A DNA stretch of 5,351 bases from Verrucomicrobiales bacterium (GCA_003452185.1 DMJJ01000494.1:1-5351); one strand, 5' to 3'; counted from the stretch's first letter, positions 1-5,312 are shown. Translations and numbers: made by a program. Notes: generated from the letters alone by a model not told the origin.

Positions 1-707
1 TGGGCAAGGTGGGGGCCCGCAACCGGGAGCAAACCTTCGCCCTCGATCTGCTGCTCGACCCGGCGGTGCAGCTGCTCACCCTGGTGGGCAAGGCCGGCAC
101 CGGCAAAACGCTGCTGGCCCTGGCTGCGGGTCTGCACCAGGTGGCCGATGAGCACCTCTATGAGCGCCTGCTGGTGACCCGCCCGGTGATTTCCCTGGGC
201 AAGGAGATCGGCTTTCTGCCCGGCAGCCTCGAGGAAAAGATGGGCCCCTGGATGCAGCCGATCATCGACAACCTCGATTTTCTGCTCGGCGGCACGGCGG
301 AGGAGGAGGGGCGCGGGCCCGCTCGGCCCGGCGGCGGTGGCGGCCGCCCCGGCGGTCAGCGGCCCCAGCGCAGCAACTGGACCGACCTCAAGGGCATGGG
401 CCTGCTGGAGGTGGAGGCGATCAGCTACATCCGCGGCCGCTCGATCCCGCGCCAGTTCATGGTGGTGGATGAGGCCCAGAACCTCACGCCCCATGAGGTG
501 AAGACCATCGTGACCCGCGTCGGCGAGGGCACCAAGATCGTGTTCACCGGTGACCCGTATCAGATCGACAACCCCTACGTCGATTCCGCGAGCAACGGCT
601 TCAATTACATCGTCAACAAGTTCCAGGATCAGGCCATCGCCGCCCATGTCGAGCTGCAGCGGGGAGAGCGGTCGGAGCTGGCCGAGCTGGCGGCGAATAT
701 CCTTTAA
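1..707 (+). CDS. PhoH family ATPase, C-terminal part (5' end outside window)
   Basis: This is the P-loop NTPase domain of a PhoH-like protein; the first whole codon is at base 3. Counting from the GTG at 9, visible motifs are Walker A GKAGTGKT (residues 27-34), the RPV...LPG segment (58-72), Walker B FMVVDEAQN (150-158) and the sensor-like FTGDPYQID (about 179-187). The end, GERSELAELAANIL, is the usual C-terminus of the PIN-PhoH (PhoH2/YlaK-like) subgroup. The sequence runs in frame off the left edge and already starts inside the conserved RNREQ-FALDLLLDP region, so GTG 9 is not a convincing true start. Known family members of this type carry an N-terminal PIN RNase domain and act as ATP-dependent RNA helicase/RNase; here that domain is only inferred because it would lie upstream. 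A Gly/Pro/Arg-rich insert at about 94-122 separates Walker A from Walker B. Family assignment is firm; the physiological role is not known. Confidence 0.93.
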   Translation, partial: GKVGARNREQTFALDLLLDPAVQLLTLVGKAGTGKTLLALAAGLHQVADEHLYERLLVTRPVISLGKEIGFLPGSLEEKMGPWMQPIIDNLDFLLGGTAEEEGRGPARPGGGGGRPGGQRPQRSNWTDLKGMGLLEVEAISYIRGRSIPRQFMVVDEAQNLTPHEVKTIVTRVGEGTKIVFTGDPYQIDNPYVDSASNGFNYIVNKFQDQAIAAHVELQRGERSELAELAANIL

Positions 708-717
708 CGTTCGGGAG

Positions 718-738
718 CCTCCTCCGGAGCGGAGGGGG
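718..738 (+). terminator. GC-rich hairpin after phoH-like gene
   Basis: CCTCCTCCG (718-726) pairs with CGGAGGGGG (730-738) across a GAG loop, nine pairs including one T-G wobble. It starts 10 bases after the stop codon, as a terminator would, but is followed by a G tract and not by Ts, so intrinsic termination is uncertain. Confidence 0.35.
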
Positions 739-824
739 GGGCGGAAGGACCCGGTTTCCCCGGGGGGCGCGAACCCGGGGGAGTACGGATTCCGCGGGGC
801 CGGGGGCCGGGTTAGGTTCGGGGC

Positions 825-1523
825 GTGCCCGTCTCTCAATCAAACGAGGTTTCCTGGCCCCTTCGACTGGCCCGCTGGTGCCTGATGGTCGGCGGCAGCT
901 ACGCCCTGGTGGTGGCCGTGCATCACAGCGCCTGGTACCAGGAGCGGCTCTACCGCGATCTGGTCACCGGTCCGATTGCCGAGTGCGAGCAGGCGGCGAC
1001 GAGCCTCTCGAATGTCGGGGGGGAGCGGCGGCTGATCGATGCCCTCGCGAGCCCGAAACCGGAGGTCAGGGCCGCGGCCCAAAAGGCACTCGATGCCCGC
1101 TGGTTCTCGGCCGAGGGGGTTGAGGCGGCCCGGGCCCTGCTTGCCGCGGAGAACGCCATGAACGAGGGGCACGATGAGGAGGCGCTCACGAAGTTCGACC
1201 AGGTGATTCTCCTCCACCCCAACTATGCCGAGGCCCTGAACCAGCGGGCGAGCCTGCTCTGGAAAATGGGCCGCGTGCGGCCGGCCATCCAGGATTGTGA
1301 ACGCGCCCTGCGGCTGATCCCCTTCCACTACGGGGCCTGGCAGGGACTCGGGATCTGCCACCTCCAGAGCGGCAACGAGGAGGCCGCCCGGAAGTGCCTG
1401 ATGATCTACCAGCGGCTTCGCCCCTTTGACGACGATGCGGAGAAATGGCTCCGCCGGTGCGACGAGCTCCAGCGAAAGGAACGACGCAGCAAACCGCGTC
1501 CCCCGGCGGAACCGGTCGTGTAG
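825..1523 (+). CDS. Membrane-anchored HEAT/TPR repeat protein
   Basis: The 232-residue product has one hydrophobic segment near the N-terminus (about 16-33, preceded by Arg residues), which looks like a signal anchor with the rest exported. Residues about 69-93 resemble a HEAT repeat (ALASPKPEVRAAAQKAL). Residues about 101-202 form about three TPR units, with typical pieces NYAEALNQRASLLWKMGR and HYGAWQGLGICHLQSGNEEAA. The C-terminal tail is basic and proline-rich (KERRSKPRPPAEP). Such proteins usually scaffold protein complexes; no catalytic motif is visible and I do not recognise a named family. The GTG at 825 is chosen because an in-frame TAG lies at 813-815 and a weak AGG at 814-816 sits eight bases upstream; ATG 885 (residue 21) would cut into the hydrophobic segment. 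It follows the phoH-like gene by 117 bases and converges on rmlB. Confidence 0.8.
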   Translation: MPVSQSNEVSWPLRLARWCLMVGGSYALVVAVHHSAWYQERLYRDLVTGPIAECEQAATSLSNVGGERRLIDALASPKPEVRAAAQKALDARWFSAEGVEAARALLAAENAMNEGHDEEALTKFDQVILLHPNYAEALNQRASLLWKMGRVRPAIQDCERALRLIPFHYGAWQGLGICHLQSGNEEAARKCLMIYQRLRPFDDDAEKWLRRCDELQRKERRSKPRPPAEPVV

Positions 1524-1559
1524 GGTCGCTGCGGCAGGACCCGCCGCCCGGGATCCGGG
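1523..1559. terminator. Paired hairpins between convergent genes
   Basis: Two inverted repeats lie between the TPR-protein stop and the rmlB stop. The first is GGGTC (1523-1527) with GACCC (1538-1542), continued inside by CTG/CAG around a CGG loop with one bulged G. The second is CCCGG (1547-1551) with CCGGG (1555-1559). Being symmetrical, they could stop transcription from both sides. Neither has a T tract, so a bidirectional terminator is inferred from position and pairing only. Confidence 0.4.
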
Positions 1560-1577
1560 AGGCAGAGAGGGAAACGC

Positions 1578-2591
1578 TCAGCGTCGGCCGGAGACGGCCT
1601 TCACCCAGTCCTGGTGCTCAAGGTACCACCGGACGGTTTCCCGGAGGCCAGACTCGAAGCTGTGCGCGGGAGACCACCCAAGGGTCGAGGTGATCTTGGA
1701 GGCATCGATCGCATAACGGCGATCATGCCCGGGCCGGTCCTTCACGAAGGTGATCAGCCGTCGCGACCCCCCGCCAAGCTCCGGCCGAAACTCATCCACC
1801 AGGTCGCACATCCGCTCAACGATCCGAAGGTTGGGCCACTCGTTGTTTCCGCCGATGCAGTAGGTCTCGCCATCCACCCCCCGGCGGAGCACCTCCCAGA
1901 GGGCATCGACGTGGTCCGTGACGAAGAGCCAGTCCCGGACGTTCATCCCGTCGCCGTAGACAGGGATGGGCCTCCGGGCCAGGAGGCTCTGGATGACGAC
2001 GGGGATGAGCTTTTCGGGGAATTGATAGGGCCCGTAATTGTTCGAGCAGTTGGTGATCACCACCGGCAACCCGTAGGTGTGGTGGTAGGCGCGCACGAGG
2101 AGATCGCTCGAGGCCTTGCTCGCCGAGTAGGGGGAGTTGGGGGCATAGGGGGTGAGCTCCGTGAAGTGGCCCGTCGGACCGAGGCTGCCAAACACCTCGT
2201 CGGTCGAAACGTGATGGAATCGTCGCCCCCCGGGCTGCCCCGCCCAGGCATCGCGACAGGCCTCGAGAAGGTGGAAGGTGCCAACAATGTTCGTGTGGAT
2301 GAAGTCGCCAGGCCCGGTGATCGACCGGTCGACGTGCGACTCGGCCGCGAGATGGAGGACGTGGGTGATGGAGTGGGCCCGGACGACGTCCACCACGGCC
2401 TGTTTGTCGCGGAGGTCGACCTTCTCAAAGGCGTAGCGGGGGTCGCCCGCCACGTCGGCCAGGTTCTCGGAGTGCCCGGCGTAGGTGAGGCAGTCGAGGT
2501 TGACGAGGCGGGAGATCGCGGGCTGCGGCAGGAGACGCCGGATGAGGTTGGATCCGATGAACCCGGCGCCACCTGTGACAAGTAGGTTCAT
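1578..2591 (-). CDS. rmlB: dTDP-glucose 4,6-dehydratase RmlB
   Basis: This cytoplasmic enzyme removes water from dTDP-glucose with bound NAD, giving dTDP-4-keto-6-deoxyglucose, the second step towards dTDP-L-rhamnose and related deoxysugars. The 337 residues are full length or slightly short for the family. It is an extended SDR protein: NAD-binding TGGAGFIG at 6-13, LAAESHVDRS at 81-90, the dehydratase signature TDEVFG at 130-135 (Asp131 and Glu132 as the acid/base pair), the catalytic YSASK at 155-159 (Tyr155, Lys159), and NNYGPYQFPEKLIP at about 184-197. The ATG at 2589-2591 puts the Rossmann motif at the expected place. It is the last gene of the rmlA-reductase-rmlB operon, 54 bases after the reductase stop. 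No Shine-Dalgarno sequence precedes it; the leader is rich in C and T. The product is clear; rmlB homologues also serve other dTDP-sugars, so rhamnose is inferred from the neighbours. Confidence 0.96.
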   Translation of the reverse strand: MNLLVTGGAGFIGSNLIRRLLPQPAISRLVNLDCLTYAGHSENLADVAGDPRYAFEKVDLRDKQAVVDVVRAHSITHVLHLAAESHVDRSITGPGDFIHTNIVGTFHLLEACRDAWAGQPGGRRFHHVSTDEVFGSLGPTGHFTELTPYAPNSPYSASKASSDLLVRAYHHTYGLPVVITNCSNNYGPYQFPEKLIPVVIQSLLARRPIPVYGDGMNVRDWLFVTDHVDALWEVLRRGVDGETYCIGGNNEWPNLRIVERMCDLVDEFRPELGGGSRRLITFVKDRPGHDRRYAIDASKITSTLGWSPAHSFESGLRETVRWYLEHQDWVKAVSGRR

Positions 2592-2645
2592 GCCGTTGAG
2601 AGGGGGTGAAGGAGGAGTGGATTCATTCAGTGGGGCAAGGGCGGC

Positions 2646-3617
2646 TCACCCCGCCGAAGGGGTGGCGGGGGGCTCGGGACGCCAGGTCCGAAGCGACTCC
2701 TCAAGGGCCTCCTCGACCGGACGGATCCGGACCCCGGTCGAGAGCAGCCGGGAGACATCCATGAGACAGTTGGAGCGCGGCGTGCGGGCCGCCAGCCGGT
2801 AAAACTCGGCGTCGTTCTCCCAGAACTCGAACCGGCGCCCGGGCCGGAGCACGCGCTCGATCGCCTGGACCACCTGTCGCGTGGTGACGTAGCCCGGGTT
2901 GGTGACGTTGTAGATGGCGAAGGGAGCCCGGCGCTCCCAGAGGTCGAGGCAGGCACGGACGAAGTCCCGGCGATGGGAGATCGAGTTGGCGTTGTCGTAG
3001 ACCCGGGGGTAGCGCTGGATCTTGCTGAGGTAGTTGCGGGGTCCGTCGACCTCGTCGAACGGGATCCGGAGCCGCCAGACGTACGCCGCTCCGGTGGCGG
3101 CGACCCCCTCCTCGCCGAGCGCCTTGGACCCGCTGTAGAAGCTGCAGGGGGGAGAGCGGAAACTGAAGTTCGGGGAATCCTCCTCGGTGAAACCGAGCAG
3201 GTCCGGAGACCGGGTTTCGACCAGGGGGCGGACGGCCGCGGCGGTCAGGTCGGGAATCGCCACGACCCCCGTCCCGGAACGAAGCTTGGCGCCGTTGTAA
3301 ATGCACCCCGAGGAGACGTGCCCCCAGGGGAGACCGACTGCGGCGCAGGCATGGGCGATGGTCTGGGGGAGAAGGGTGTTGCCGGCGAGGGTCTCGGCGC
3401 GGTGCGTCTCGCAGGCGTCGACGTTCGGCTTTCCGGTGTACCCCGCCGCGTTGATGAGGAAGCTCGGGCGGGCCTCCCTCAGGAGGCCGAGCAGCGCGTC
3501 GAAACGCGTATAGTCAACCTCGGCCCGGGAGACCGGACGGTGGGCCACCCCGCGGGAGGCGAGCTCGGCCGCGAAGGCGCTTCCAATGTAACCCGTGGCT
3601 CCGAGAAGCAGGATCAT
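2646..3617 (-). CDS. RmlD-like reductase, probable bifunctional 3,5-epimerase/4-reductase (NRS/ER type)
   Basis: This 323-residue SDR protein should convert dTDP-4-keto-6-deoxyglucose to dTDP-L-rhamnose with NAD(P)H. Visible motifs are GATGYIG (6-12), NAAGYTGKPNVDACETH (56-72), SSGCIYNG (102-109), FTEEDSPNF (143-151), the catalytic Y161-SGS-K165, GPRNYLSKIQRY (192-203), YNVTNPG (236-242) and TPRSNCLMD (279-287). From memory these follow plant NRS/ER (UER1) block by block, including the TGC, FYSKTK, NPRNFITKITRY and APRSN-MD segments, much more closely than standard RmlD. The equivalents of plant Cys115, Tyr144, Lys148 and Lys183 appear to be Cys105, Tyr161, Lys165 and Lys199. It carries about 22 extra residues between Cys105 and FTEED and about four before Tyr161. 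It lies 18 bases after rmlA and 54 before rmlB, with no rmlC in the window. The ATG at 3615-3617 fits the Rossmann start; no Shine-Dalgarno is seen. Plain RmlD or another sugar reductase remains possible. Confidence 0.85.
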   Translation of the reverse strand: MILLLGATGYIGSAFAAELASRGVAHRPVSRAEVDYTRFDALLGLLREARPSFLINAAGYTGKPNVDACETHRAETLAGNTLLPQTIAHACAAVGLPWGHVSSGCIYNGAKLRSGTGVVAIPDLTAAAVRPLVETRSPDLLGFTEEDSPNFSFRSPPCSFYSGSKALGEEGVAATGAAYVWRLRIPFDEVDGPRNYLSKIQRYPRVYDNANSISHRRDFVRACLDLWERRAPFAIYNVTNPGYVTTRQVVQAIERVLRPGRRFEFWENDAEFYRLAARTPRSNCLMDVSRLLSTGVRIRPVEEALEESLRTWRPEPPATPSAG

Positions 3618-3635
3618 GTCCGGGGGAGGGGCTGC

Positions 3636-4511
3636 TCAGGCCGGGCGGCGGGCCTCGCCGGCAACGGCGGTGAGGTAGTCACGGTACTCGCACTTGGGGA
3701 GGCGTCCGATGAGCTCCTCGAATGCAGCCAGGCTGAGAAAGCCACGCCGAAAGGCGGCCTCCTCGGGGCAGCCGATCTTGACCCCCGTGCGCCGCTCGAC
3801 CGTCTGGACGTAGGCGGAGGCATCGTGGAGGCTGCTGCTCGTGCCGGCATCCAGCCAGGCGAACCCGCGGCTCAGGCGGCAAACCCGCAACGCGCCGCGC
3901 CGGAGGTACTCCACATTGACATCGGTGATCTCAAGCTCCCCGCGGGCCGAGGGCTTCAACGCCCGGGCAATCGCCACCACCTCGTTGTCGTAGAGGTAAA
4001 GACCTGGAACCGCATGGCTGCTGCGGGGCTGGCGCGGCTTCTCCTCGATGGAAATCGCCTTTCCCGAGGCGTCGAACTCCACCACCCCGTAGCGCTCGGG
4101 GTCGTTGACCCGATACCCGAAAATCGTCGCCCCGGACTTAAAGTCGGCAAAAACCCCCGGGAAAACGTCGGCGCCCGAAAAGATGTTGTCCCCCAAGATC
4201 AGAGCCACGGGGTCCCTCCCGATGAAGGACTCGGCGATCAGGAAAGCCTGGGCAATCCCGTCCGGGCGGGGCTGCTCCCGGTACTCGATGGAAAGCCCCC
4301 ACGCACTCCCATCCCCGAAAAGCTGGCGGAACCGGGGAAGATCCTGAGGGGTGGAAATGAGGCAAAACTCCCGCACCCCGCTCTCGATGAGCGTGGTCAG
4401 GGGATAATAGACCATCGGCTTGTCGTAGACCGGTTGGAGCTGCTTGCTTGCAACCAGGCTCAAGGGATAGAGGCGGGACCCGGCCCCTCCGGCCAAAATG
4501 ATGCCTTTCAC
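3636..4511 (-). CDS. rmlA: Glucose-1-phosphate thymidylyltransferase RmlA
   Basis: RmlA joins dTTP and glucose-1-phosphate to give dTDP-glucose and pyrophosphate, the committed first step of the dTDP-rhamnose pathway in the cytoplasm. From the chosen start the product has 291 residues, the usual size. Motifs: nucleotide-binding GGAGSRLYPLS (8-18), KQLQPVYDKPMVYYPL (23-38), LGDNIF with the metal-binding Asp (106-111, Asp108), EEKP (156-159), GELEITDVN (191-199) and WLDAGT with the second metal Asp (219-224, Asp221). The GTG at 4511 is preferred because the family begins M-K-G-I-I-L-A-G-G; the TTG at 4562 would add a 17-residue extension (MIPVLPNGRGSDLLSIP) not expected in RmlA. It is the first gene of the three-gene operon. 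No Shine-Dalgarno precedes GTG; the leader is CTACTCTCTATCCCC. Function is secure, start fairly so. Confidence 0.96.
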   Translation of the reverse strand: MKGIILAGGAGSRLYPLSLVASKQLQPVYDKPMVYYPLTTLIESGVREFCLISTPQDLPRFRQLFGDGSAWGLSIEYREQPRPDGIAQAFLIAESFIGRDPVALILGDNIFSGADVFPGVFADFKSGATIFGYRVNDPERYGVVEFDASGKAISIEEKPRQPRSSHAVPGLYLYDNEVVAIARALKPSARGELEITDVNVEYLRRGALRVCRLSRGFAWLDAGTSSSLHDASAYVQTVERRTGVKIGCPEEAAFRRGFLSLAAFEELIGRLPKCEYRDYLTAVAGEARRPA

Positions 4512-4524
4512 GGGGATAGAGAGT

Positions 4525-4615
4525 AGGTCAGAACCTCGCCCGTTGGGAAGCACCGGAATCAACCCCCGGCGGCACGGCCCGCGATGGGGCTTCAGCCATT
4601 GCCAGCCCGAAAGCC
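4525..4615 (-). repeat. Candidate dispersed intergenic repeat upstream of rmlA
   Basis: Read on the minus strand, this stretch is open in the rmlA frame and would encode basic, low-hydrophobicity peptide pieces such as WLKPHRGPCRRG and LPNGRGSD. Peptides of this kind look like translated intergenic repeats remembered from Verrucomicrobia and Planctomycetes genomes, but only one copy is in the window and the identification rests on memory alone. It lies in the 167-base gap between the ferredoxin gene and rmlA, where the rmlA promoter would also be expected; no clear -35/-10 pair was found. Confidence 0.25.
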
Positions 4616-4657
4616 GCCAGGCACCCCGGATCCAATGCCACGGGCACCCCCCCTACG

Positions 4658-4674
4658 CGGGGCAACCGACCCCG
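4658..4674 (-). terminator. Short hairpin after ferredoxin gene
   Basis: CGGGG (4658-4662) and CCCCG (4670-4674) form a five-base stem with a seven-base loop, four bases past the ferredoxin stop on the minus strand. No T tract follows, so termination is weak at best and read-through into rmlA is possible. Confidence 0.25.
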
Positions 4675-4678
4675 GGAT

Positions 4679-4912
4679 CTAGGATCCGGAATTGCCGATC
4701 GCCTCGACGGGGCACCCTTCCATGGCCTCCTTGCACTGCCCTTCCTCCTCGGGGCTCTCGGGCTGCTTGTAGACGTAGGAGTAGCCGCCGTCATCATTGC
4801 GGGTGAAATTGCTGGGCGCCGTCTCGCGGCAGAGATCGCAGTCAATGCATTGATTGTCCACGAAGTATTTCCCACCCTTGTTCTCCGGATAGCGATTTGC
4901 GATATCAGCCAT
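4679..4912 (-). CDS. Small single-cluster [4Fe-4S] ferredoxin
   Basis: The 77-residue soluble protein is an electron carrier. Cys22-x2-Cys25-x2-Cys28 and a distant Cys67-Pro68 form one [4Fe-4S] site, and the rest is acidic, as is usual for ferredoxins that dock on basic partners. In place of a second cluster there is a longer segment (about 33-59, NFTRNDDGGYSYVYKQPESPEEE). A fifth cysteine, Cys60, sits seven residues before Cys67. In archaeal-type single-cluster ferredoxins a cysteine near this place forms a disulfide with one just after the CxxCxxC motif, but that partner is absent here, so Cys60 is probably free. The ATG at 4910-4912 (MADIANRY) is chosen over an upstream in-frame codon at 4939, which would add nine residues of no ferredoxin character and leave almost no leader. 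No Shine-Dalgarno is present; the leader ends in GAATTTT. The redox partner is unknown. Confidence 0.9.
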   Translation of the reverse strand: MADIANRYPENKGGKYFVDNQCIDCDLCRETAPSNFTRNDDGGYSYVYKQPESPEEEGQCKEAMEGCPVEAIGNSGS

Positions 4913-4938
4913 AAAATTCTGTGTTGAGCAGCGAAGCA

Positions 4939-4967
4939 AGTTCTTGCCAGAGAGGGTGGAAAGTCAA
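4939..4967 (-). promoter_or_regulatory. Possible promoter of the ferredoxin gene
   Basis: On the minus strand TTGACT (complement of 4962-4967) is followed after 17 bases by AGAACT (complement of 4939-4944). The -35 is good and the -10 is poor. It would start transcription about 20 bases before the ferredoxin ATG, a sensible position. Confidence 0.35.
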
Positions 4968-5024
4968 CCGAAAACCTCGTTGAAATCATCGCGGCACCCC
5001 CGACCCCGGGCCCGCGCAGGCCAA

Positions 5025-5040
5025 TCCGCCGTGGGGCGGA
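5025..5040. other. Short inverted repeat between ferredoxin and tRNA-His
   Basis: TCCGCC (5025-5030) and GGCGGA (5035-5040) flank GTGG. It lies between the divergent ferredoxin and tRNA transcription units. No role can be assigned, and an inverted repeat of this size could arise by chance in GC-rich DNA. Confidence 0.25.
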
Positions 5041-5046
5041 ATCGCC

Positions 5047-5067
5047 TCAAGCGCATCGAGCGCTTGA
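5047..5067. promoter_or_regulatory. Perfect 8-bp dyad overlapping the tRNA-His -35 box
   Basis: TCAAGCGC (5047-5054) and GCGCTTGA (5060-5067) are exact reverse complements around ATCGA. The right arm contains the first four bases of the -35 hexamer of the tRNA promoter. Its shape and position suit an operator for a dimeric regulator, but no regulator is known from the window and the pairing could also act as an RNA hairpin for transcription from the left. Confidence 0.4.
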
Positions 5068-5092
5068 CGGTCGCCCCGTCGACCTCTAACTT
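5064..5092 (+). promoter_or_regulatory. Sigma70-type promoter of tRNA-His
   Basis: TTGACG (5064-5069), a 17-base spacer and TAACTT (5087-5092) form a good housekeeping promoter. The start would be near 5099, about nine bases before the tRNA 5' end, a short leader typical of tRNA genes. Confidence 0.7.
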
Positions 5093-5107
5093 TCGGCCTC
5101 TCTGAAC

Positions 5108-5185
5108 GGTGGCTGTAGCTCAGTTGGTTAGAGCCCCAGATTGTGGATCTGGATGTCGCGGGTTCAAGTCCCGTCAGTCACCCCA
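5108..5185 (+). tRNA. tRNA-His (anticodon GTG)
   Basis: The full cloverleaf can be drawn. The acceptor arms GTGGCTG (5109-5115) and CAGTCAC (5175-5181) pair with one G-T wobble. The D stem is GCTC/GAGC (5118-5121, 5131-5134). The anticodon stem is CCAGA/TCTGG (5136-5140, 5148-5152) around loop TTGTGGA, with anticodon GTG at 5143-5145 reading histidine CAC/CAT codons. The T arm is GCGGG-TTCAAGT-CCCGT (5158-5174). The histidine identity pair is present: an encoded extra G at -1 (5108) opposite C73 (5182). The CCA end is encoded at 5183-5185. It is a single tRNA with its own promoter and terminator, not part of a cluster in this window. Confidence 0.97.
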
Positions 5186-5194
5186 ACTTCCCCC

Positions 5195-5223
5195 CCCGTC
5201 CCCCCTTCGGGACGGGTCTTTTG
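5195..5223 (+). terminator. Rho-independent terminator of tRNA-His
   Basis: CCCGTCCC (5195-5202) pairs perfectly with GGGACGGG (5209-5216) across a CCCTTC loop, followed by TCTTTTG (5217-5223). It begins ten bases after the CCA end, and is the only hairpin in the window with a proper T tract. Confidence 0.85.
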
Positions 5224-5249
5224 ATCGACACGCAAAACCCTTCTAGTAA
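5221..5249 (+). promoter_or_regulatory. Weak promoter-like pair at right edge
   Basis: TTGATC (5221-5226), 17 bases, then TAGTAA (5244-5249). Each hexamer is only a partial match to consensus. It lies in the most AT-rich part of the region, directly after the tRNA terminator, and would serve a gene beyond the window. Confidence 0.3.
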
Positions 5250-5258
5250 GTAACTTAC
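5246..5258. repeat. 13-base palindrome GTAAGT-A-ACTTAC
   Basis: The two 6-base arms are perfect reverse complements about the single A at 5252. It overlaps the proposed -10 hexamer and the expected transcription start, so it could be an operator. It stands out as AT-rich in GC-rich surroundings. Function is inferred only from position. Confidence 0.4.
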
Positions 5259-5262
5259 ACAA

Positions 5263-5312
5263 ACCCACCGTCACCCCCTGGTTTCCGCACAAGGGATACC
5301 GGGGGGGTGGGT
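5263..5312 (+). other. Long hairpin, possible structured leader RNA
   Basis: ACCCACC (5263-5269) pairs with GGTGGGT (5306-5312), and after a five-base bulge CCCCTGGT (5275-5282) pairs with ACCGGGGG (5298-5305), with one T-G wobble. The 15-base loop TTCCGCACAAGGGAT may close further by TTCC/GGGA. No T tract follows, so it does not look like an intrinsic terminator. No ORF is seen from 5186 to 5351, so this may be a 5' leader of a gene past the edge. It matches no riboswitch class that I recognise. Confidence 0.4.

Noticed and set aside
840..1361. Minus-strand 173-codon frame opposite the TPR protein
   Set aside because: It is a shadow of the TPR gene; the plus-strand product has repeat structure and a membrane segment.
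1614..2585. Plus-strand open frame of 323 codons opposite rmlB
   Set aside because: It mirrors rmlB almost exactly; the real gene is on the minus strand with full catalytic motifs.
2609..2615. AAGGAGG on the plus strand, a perfect Shine-Dalgarno
   Set aside because: It lies in the gap between two minus-strand genes. The nearest plus-strand GTG is one base away, too close, and the downstream frame is a shadow. It is simply the complement of the C/T-rich rmlB leader.
2973..4526. Plus-strand open frame of 517 codons opposite rmlA and the RmlD-like gene
   Set aside because: It lies antisense to two genes with clear family motifs and its translation has the Gly/Arg/Pro/Asp composition of a GC-rich shadow frame, with no recognisable domain.
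4509..4562. TTG at 4562 as the start of rmlA
   Set aside because: It would add 17 residues unlike any RmlA N-terminus; the GTG at 4511 gives the standard M-K-G-I-I-L-A-G-G start and normal length.
4675..4687. GGATC-TAG-GATCC inverted repeat over the ferredoxin stop codon
   Set aside because: Five base pairs around the stop is short for GC-rich DNA and has no T tract or other support.
4528..4989. Minus-strand 153-codon frame overlapping the ferredoxin gene
   Set aside because: It is another frame over the ferredoxin, rich in Arg, Pro and Ser, without domains; the ferredoxin frame has the cluster-binding cysteines.
5108..5223. tRNA-His as an integration site for a mobile element
   Set aside because: No duplicated tRNA 3' end, integrase or att-like direct repeat is visible in the 166 bases after it.
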